Assembly: GCA_002470165.1 (NCBI GenBank) | Contig: DKNF01000277.1 | Coordinates: 1 to 17,053 of the forward strand | DNA length: 17,053 nucleotides | Direction of reading: 5' to 3' | Source of the DNA: Betaproteobacteria bacterium UBA7395 | GTDB lineage: Bacteria > Pseudomonadota > Gammaproteobacteria > Burkholderiales > Rhodocyclaceae | Shown here: positions 12,524-17,053 of the stretch, in pieces | How the letters are laid out: the number at the start of each line of letters is the position of its first letter | How positions within the stretch are numbered: position 1 is the first letter of the stretch | Made by a program: the position numbers and the translations under genes | The notes under the pieces: generated by a model | What the model was told of the DNA's origin: nothing | The model's database searches: none | What the model saw: the letters and a program-made list of their open reading frames with translations, nothing else

Positions 12524-13348
12524 TCAGCGCCGGGTGGCGTATTGCCCCGGGGTGGCCGCGACGCGTTCGCGGAAGCTGCGGTGGAAGTGGCTCTGGTCGG
12601 CAAAGCCGGTAGCCAGCGCGGTATCGCAGATCGGCGTGCCGGCGGCGAGCAGGCGGCGGGCACGCTGGATGCGGCGGTCGAGTTGATAGGCGTGCGGCGT
12701 CATGCCGGTGTGGCGGACGAAACGGCGGATCAACTGGTAGGGGCTGAGGCCGGCGCGGGCGGCGAGTTCGGCGAGCGGAATGCTTGCGTCGCAATGCGCG
12801 TCCAGCCAGTCGCAGACGTTGGCGATGGCGGGCGGCAGGGCGTCGATTGGCGGCGCGACGGCGAGCGGTTCGCTCAGCGCGACGAACAGTTGGCCGAGGG
12901 CCTCGGCAAAACGGCCGGCATCGGCGCCGGTGCGGACTGCCGCGAAAACCTCGGCGAAGCGACGGTAGGCGAGCGGGGAGCGGGCGTGCCGCCAGGCAGT
13001 GTCGGTCAATGCGGCAGCGAACGGGGTCGTCGCCAGGAAGTCGGCCATCCAGTCAGCGTCGATGTAGAGCATGCGGTAGCTCCAGCGGCCATGTGCCTGC
13101 GGGTTGCAGGCATGGACGCGCTCTGGCGGAATGACGACCAGATCGCCGGGGACGAGCCGACGCTCCTCCGCGCCGACGGAAAATCGGCTGCTGCCGGCGT
13201 CGACCGCGCCGATCGACCATTCGGCGTGGGCATGCGGTCGGTAGCAGGCCTGCGAGTCGGCGGCACTGTGTGCTTCGACGAAAGGCAGGGCGGGCGTTCG
13301 GTGGAAGTGCGGCCGGCTGGCCGCTACAGGGCGGGGGCTTGCTTGCAT
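12524..13348 (-). CDS. AraC-family transcriptional regulator
   Basis: A 274-residue regulator with an N-terminal cupin-like effector domain (YRPHAHAEWSIG at about 37-48, then VPGDLVVIPPERVHACNP) and a C-terminal AraC/XylS DNA-binding domain of two helix-turn-helix motifs: IPLAELAARAGLSPYQLIRRF and the signature beginning ICDTALATGFADQSHFHRSF and ending TPGQYATRR. This architecture is usual for regulators encoded next to LysE-family exporters, which it probably activates in response to an amino-acid-like ligand. The start is the ATG at 13348. About 106 bases without a recognised signal separate it from ccoG. Confidence 0.92.
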   Translation of the reverse strand: MQASPRPVAASRPHFHRTPALPFVEAHSAADSQACYRPHAHAEWSIGAVDAGSSRFSVGAEERRLVPGDLVVIPPERVHACNPQAHGRWSYRMLYIDADWMADFLATTPFAAALTDTAWRHARSPLAYRRFAEVFAAVRTGADAGRFAEALGQLFVALSEPLAVAPPIDALPPAIANVCDWLDAHCDASIPLAELAARAGLSPYQLIRRFVRHTGMTPHAYQLDRRIQRARRLLAAGTPICDTALATGFADQSHFHRSFRERVAATPGQYATRR

Positions 13349-13454
13349 GCGGCGATTTTCTCAGGAATCTTGCCTGTCGCGCGGAGAGTTTGGCGGTCAG
13401 CCGCTCATCAAGCTGCGCGAATCGGGCTGAGCCGCCGCTTGGTTCCACTGGCCC

Positions 13455-14846
13455 TCAAGGCAGGACAAAACTGCTCTTTTCCAGCACCGAGCTTGCTGGC
13501 CGGTCTTGGTCCCAGATCCGGAACTGGATTGGCTGGATGCCGCTTGCGCCGCTGTCGGCGGGGACAGCGAGGGTCAGGGAAACCGGCCGGATGCTGCCGG
13601 CCTCGACGGTGAACTCCCGTTCGCCGACGATGCCGATATTGGCCGGGCCGCTGACATCGACCGTGAAGCTGCGCCGCTTCTCGTCGAGATTCATCAGCTT
13701 GAGCGTGTAGGCGTTTTCGATCGTGCCGTCGGCGGTTTCCCGGTGCAGGGCACCGCGGTCGCGCAGTACATCGACCAGCAGCAGCGAGCGTTCGCCCAGC
13801 GTCCACCCGGCAAGCAGCGAGAACACCAGCAACAGGGCGGCGTAGGCGGCCACGCGGGGTCGCCCGATCCAGCCCCGGGTTGACGTTTCCCCGCCAGCTT
13901 CGCGTTCGGACATGAAGCGTATCAGTCCGCGCGGCGCCCCGATCTTGTCCATCACCTGATCGCAGGCATCGATGCACAGGCCGCAGTTGATGCACTGGTA
14001 CTGCAGGCCGTCGCGGATGTCGATGCCGGTCGGGCAGACCTGCACGCAAATACCGCAATCGACGCAGTCACCGCTGCTACCGGCCTGACGGCGGCTGTTG
14101 CGTGGTTCGCCACGGGCCAGGTCGTAGGCGACGTTGCGGGTGTCCGGGTCGAACATCACGCCCTGGAAGCGGGAATAGGGGCACATGTGCTGGCAGACGG
14201 CCTCGCGCGCCAGGCCAGCCTGGACGTAGGTGAAGGCTGCGTAGAAGATGAGCCAGAAGCTCTCCCAAGGGCCCAGCCGGCCTGCCGGCACGGACGGCAG
14301 CAGTTCGCGGATGGGGGTGAAGTAGCCGACGAAGGTGATCGCCGTCCACGCGGCGAAGAGCAGCCACAAGCCGTGCTTGATCGCCTTGAGCCCGAGTTTG
14401 CGGGCGCTCAGCGGACTCTGGTCGAGTTTCAGGCGAGCCAGGTGGTCGCCTTCCACCCTGGCTTCGATCCAGGCGAAGATCGCGGTGTACACCGTTTGCG
14501 GGCAGGCAAAGCCGCAGAACAGGCGGCCGGCGATGGCGGTCACGAAGAACAGGGCCGTCGCCGCCAGGATCAGGCCAAAAGCCATCAACAGGGCGTCCTG
14601 CGGCCAGAGGACGAGGCCGAACAGGTAGAACTTCTCGTGCGCGATATCGAGCAGGACAGCTTGCCGCGTCACCCCGTTCGTCTCCCAGCTCAGCCAGCAA
14701 GTACCGTAGAAAACGATCTGGGTCAGCCAGACCATGGTCCAGCGCAGGCGGTTGAATTTCCCCGCGGTGGCTCTGGCGTGTATTTTTCCCTTTTTCCGAT
14801 AGAAGGCCAGCCTGGCTTCCTGGGCTTTGGTGATGGGTTTGTGCAT
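13455..14846 (-). CDS. ccoG: CcoG, cbb3 oxidase assembly cupric reductase
   Basis: A 463-residue inner-membrane iron-sulfur protein (FixG/RdxA family) that reduces Cu(II) to Cu(I) for insertion into cbb3-type cytochrome oxidase. It has membrane segments at about 37-55, 70-105, 158-178, 195-212 and 332-350, the CxxxCP motif FCGFACPQTVY (C111, C115), C218 and C222 (CQHMCPYSR), then two 4Fe-4S motifs at C261/264/267/271 and C285/288/291/295, and a C-terminal Ig-like domain. I start at the ATG at 14846 since the longer frame upstream is non-coding. No ccoNOPQ or ccoI genes are in the window. No FNR box was found in its 110-base upstream gap. Being a copper protein near the hvf locus is suggestive but may be chance. 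Confidence 0.95.
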   Translation of the reverse strand: MHKPITKAQEARLAFYRKKGKIHARATAGKFNRLRWTMVWLTQIVFYGTCWLSWETNGVTRQAVLLDIAHEKFYLFGLVLWPQDALLMAFGLILAATALFFVTAIAGRLFCGFACPQTVYTAIFAWIEARVEGDHLARLKLDQSPLSARKLGLKAIKHGLWLLFAAWTAITFVGYFTPIRELLPSVPAGRLGPWESFWLIFYAAFTYVQAGLAREAVCQHMCPYSRFQGVMFDPDTRNVAYDLARGEPRNSRRQAGSSGDCVDCGICVQVCPTGIDIRDGLQYQCINCGLCIDACDQVMDKIGAPRGLIRFMSEREAGGETSTRGWIGRPRVAAYAALLLVFSLLAGWTLGERSLLLVDVLRDRGALHRETADGTIENAYTLKLMNLDEKRRSFTVDVSGPANIGIVGEREFTVEAGSIRPVSLTLAVPADSGASGIQPIQFRIWDQDRPASSVLEKSSFVLP

Positions 14847-14956
14847 TCCGTTTCCTTCCGGTCGCGATGTCGAGACGATCGGGGCGGAGTAAATCACCCG
14901 GCCTGGAATGGGAACAGATTCAGATGCTGTGATTTCCGATAGGCACAGATTGCCGG

Positions 14957-16369
14957 CTATAGCTGCTGTTCGATCAACTGGCCGAGAACCGCCGTTGCCG
15001 CCGTCATTGCCGCGGTGTCGGGGTGGCCGAAATTGAGCCGCAGATAGTGGCCGAACTCCCGCTTGGCCGAAAAGATCGGTCCCGGGGCGATGCTGATGCC
15101 CTGCGCCAGCGCCTGCTGGTGGAGCCGCAGGGTATCGACCTGAGGCGGCAGTTCCAGCCACAGGAAATAACCGCCCTGCGGGCGCGCCAGCCGGGTGGCG
15201 GGCGGGAAATGCCGCTCGATCGCTTCGACCAGCGCCGCTTCCCGCGCGGCCAGCGTATTGCGCAGACGGCGCAGATGGTTTTCGTAGCCGCCCTGCCTGA
15301 GGTAGTCGGCGATGGCGATCTGCACCGGCACCGTCGTCGCCAGGCTGAGCGAAAGCTTCTGGCGCTGGATGCTGCGCGCGTGACGGCCGGCAGCGACCCA
15401 GCCGATCCGGTATCCCGGGGCCAGGCTCTTGGCGAACGAACAGACATGCATGACCAGCCCGCGCCGGTCGGCGGCCTTGCTGCACAGCGGTGCTTGCGGG
15501 CCGAAATGCAGTTCGCCGTACACATCGTCCTCGATCAGCGGTACTTCGTGGCGATCGAGCAGTTCCAGCAGTTCCCGCTTGTGTTCGTCGGCGACCCGGC
15601 TACCCGTGGGGTTGGCGAAATTGAGCATGAACAGGCAGGCCTTGACCGGATGCCGGCGCAAGGCCTCGGCCAGCGCCGGCAGGCTGACCCCGGCGCGGGG
15701 GTGGCTGGGAATCTCGATGACCTTGAGCCCGAGCCGTTCGCTCGCCTGCAGGCCGGCGTAGAAAGTCGGCGATTCGACGGCGATCAGGTCGCCGGGCCGG
15801 GTGACCGCCTGCAGGCAGAGATTGAGCCCTTCCATGGCACCCGAAGTGATGACGATCTCCTGCGGCGAGACGTCGGCGCCGAGCGCCAGGTAGCGTAGCG
15901 CCAACTGCCGGCGCAGCTCCTCGTTGCCCGGCGGCAGGTCGCTGAGGCTGGCCAGCGGATCGAAGCGGCGGGCAGCATTGGCCAGATGACGCCCCAGCTT
16001 GTCGAGCGGAAACAGTCGTGGGTCGGGAAAGCTCGAACCGAGCGGAACGACAGCCGGGTCGCGCACGCTGTCCAGGATCTGGAAAATGAAATCGCTGACC
16101 TGAAGTTGCGTCGAGCCGCCGACCGGGTGGCTCATCGCCGGCTCGGCCAGGCGCTGGCCCAGCCGGGCGCGAACGAAATAGCCCGACTTCGGCCGCGCTT
16201 CAATCAGCCCGCGACTCTCCAGCAGGTAGTAGGCCTGGGTCACCGTGATCGGGCTGACCGCGTGGCTGCGGCAGGCGCTGCGGACCGAAGGCAGGCGCTC
16301 GCCCGGACGAAGCAGGCCGTCGGCGATCAGCTTTTCCGTGTGCGCAGCGAGTTCCCGGTAGCGACTCAT
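14957..16369 (-). CDS. MocR-type GntR/aminotransferase regulator
   Basis: A 470-residue fusion. Residues 1-70 form a GntR winged helix (LRPGERLPSVRSACRSHAVSPITVTQAYYLLESRGLIEARPKSGYF is the pattern, spanning about 20-65), and residues 110-465 an aminotransferase class I fold with the PLP lysine K314 (SFAKSLAPGYRIGW), the ring-nitrogen Asp at D281/D282 (IEDDVYGELHF) and the NFANPTGSR loop. MocR proteins usually sense PLP or an amino-acid adduct and regulate a divergent or nearby gene and do not catalyse transamination. The divergent gene here is the SMUG1-type glycosylase, 84 bases away. The target is not known from sequence. Confidence 0.93.
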   Translation of the reverse strand: MSRYRELAAHTEKLIADGLLRPGERLPSVRSACRSHAVSPITVTQAYYLLESRGLIEARPKSGYFVRARLGQRLAEPAMSHPVGGSTQLQVSDFIFQILDSVRDPAVVPLGSSFPDPRLFPLDKLGRHLANAARRFDPLASLSDLPPGNEELRRQLALRYLALGADVSPQEIVITSGAMEGLNLCLQAVTRPGDLIAVESPTFYAGLQASERLGLKVIEIPSHPRAGVSLPALAEALRRHPVKACLFMLNFANPTGSRVADEHKRELLELLDRHEVPLIEDDVYGELHFGPQAPLCSKAADRRGLVMHVCSFAKSLAPGYRIGWVAAGRHARSIQRQKLSLSLATTVPVQIAIADYLRQGGYENHLRRLRNTLAAREAALVEAIERHFPPATRLARPQGGYFLWLELPPQVDTLRLHQQALAQGISIAPGPIFSAKREFGHYLRLNFGHPDTAAMTAATAVLGQLIEQQL

Positions 16370-16415
16370 GGCCGGATGTTATCAGGTCCGTCCGCCGGCC
16401 ATCGGCTGGATATCT

Positions 16416-16426
16416 GGGATAATCCC
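16416..16426. promoter_or_regulatory. Palindrome and -10-like element in divergent intergenic region
   Basis: GGGATAATCCC is a perfect 11-base palindrome containing GATAAT, 28 bases before the SMUG1-type start codon. It could be the -10 box of that gene or an operator for the divergent MocR regulator. No matching -35 was found, so both readings are tentative. Confidence 0.35.
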
Positions 16427-16453
16427 GGCCTTTCACCGTTGCCCCTTCCGCCG

Positions 16454-17053
16454 ATGACTGCCATTGCCTCCCGCCTTGTTGACGCCGCCCAGACACTTTC
16501 ACACGAGGTTGACGCGATGCGCTTCGCGGCGCCGGTCAGCCATGTCTATAACCCGCTCGACTACGCCTGGACGGTGCATCGCGCCTACCTGGAGCGTTTT
16601 GGCAGCAACAAGAAGCGGATCGTCTTCCTTGGCATGAATCCCGGCCCGTTCGGCATGGCTCAGACCGGCGTGCCGTTTGGCGAGATCGCCGCAGTGCGTG
16701 ACTGGCTCGGCCTGTCCGGCGCGGTTGGCAAGCCGGCGCTGGAAAATCCCAAGAAGCCGGTGGACGGCTTTGCCTGCAAGCGCGGCGAAGTCAGCGGGCA
16801 GCGCCTGTGGGGCCTGTTCCGCGAACGCTTCGGCACCCCGGAAGCCTTCTTTGCCGAGCATTTCGTCGCCAATTATTGCCCGCTGGTCTTCTTCGACGAA
16901 GGCCGCAACCTGACCCCGGACAAACTGCCTGCCGCCGAAGCCGGGCCGTTGCAGGCTGCCTGCGACGCCCACCTGCGGCGCATGGTCGAGGCGCTACAGG
17001 CGGAATGGGTGATCGGCGTCGGTGCCTGGGCCGAGAAGCGCGCCACCATCGCC
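16454..17053 (+). CDS. SMUG1-type uracil-DNA glycosylase (3' end cut by window)
   Basis: The first 200 residues of a uracil-DNA glycosylase superfamily protein; the frame is open to the window end. The active-site motif GMNPGPFGMAQTGVPFGE (residues 60-77) is the hallmark of SMUG1, with the catalytic-loop Asn at N62, and HFVANYCPLVFF (about 136-147) supplies the uracil-recognition Asn. The second catalytic motif (HPSP-type, with His) should lie just beyond the window. It removes uracil and oxidised pyrimidines from DNA in base excision repair. The start is the ATG at 16454; the ribosome site is weak. It is divergent from the MocR-type gene. Confidence 0.93.
   Translation, partial: MTAIASRLVDAAQTLSHEVDAMRFAAPVSHVYNPLDYAWTVHRAYLERFGSNKKRIVFLGMNPGPFGMAQTGVPFGEIAAVRDWLGLSGAVGKPALENPKKPVDGFACKRGEVSGQRLWGLFRERFGTPEAFFAEHFVANYCPLVFFDEGRNLTPDKLPAAEAGPLQAACDAHLRRMVEALQAEWVIGVGAWAEKRATIA

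Noticed and set aside
13349..13454. A possible terminator between ccoG and the AraC-family gene
   Set aside because: Only short imperfect dyads such as GGCTGAGCC are present, with no stable stem and no T tract.
14847..14956. A possible FNR/Anr box upstream of ccoG
   Set aside because: No TTGAT-N4-ATCAA match was found on either strand in the gap.

Overview
The window looks like a chromosomal segment of a GC-rich, nitrogen-fixing betaproteobacterium, probably of the Rhodocyclales (Dechloromonas/Azonexus/Azospira-like). The basis is the Azotobacter-type order nifB-fdxN-nifO...nifQ, a CcoG protein for cbb3 oxidase assembly and a bacterial SMUG1-type glycosylase. The genus is inferred from gene content only.

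Region 1 (39-4990, minus strand) is a seven-gene nif operon: nifB, fdxN, nifO, an A-type flavodiiron protein, a small 2Fe-2S ferredoxin, a second 2Fe-2S ferredoxin resembling the Azotobacter FeSII (Shethna) protective protein, and nifQ. It is preceded by a full nif-type control region: a sigma-54 -24/-12 promoter, an exact IHF consensus match and a NifA site TGT-N10-ACA. The operon combines FeMo-cofactor synthesis (NifB, NifQ, NifO) with electron carriers and likely oxygen protection. A YgjP-like metallopeptidase gene lies just upstream, and its 3' end contains the NifA site.

Region 2 (5612-6878 and 8396-11741, minus strand) is a copper- or metal-responsive RiPP system of the HvfA/bufferin type, in two blocks. 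One block is periplasmic thioredoxin - ECF sigma factor - small zinc-binding anti-sigma factor. The other is a CcdA/DsbD-like thiol transporter, then a secreted precursor with six KCG motifs (hvfA), a CPLC peroxiredoxin-like protein, the MNIO (DUF692) enzyme hvfB and its DUF2063 partner hvfC. Three promoters, in front of the thioredoxin, hvfA and the ccdA-like gene, share the same element TGTAAGAA-N15-CGACCAA with identical spacing. They very probably define the local sigma-factor regulon and tie the two blocks into one system with its own periplasmic reducing pathway.

Region 3 (7159-8315, plus strand) separates these blocks. It holds two integron gene cassettes with recognisable attC sites and no integrase in the window. 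Cassette 1 encodes a small membrane protein whose C-terminus is translated through its attC. Cassette 2 encodes an unrecognised protein with an RNAFAH (HEPN-like Rx4H) motif.

Region 4 (11826-17053) is ordinary accessory or housekeeping content: a LysE-family exporter with an AraC-family regulator, ccoG, a MocR-type GntR/aminotransferase regulator, and, divergently, the 5' part of a SMUG1-type uracil-DNA glycosylase gene cut by the window end. No tRNA, rRNA, CRISPR array or insertion sequence was seen.
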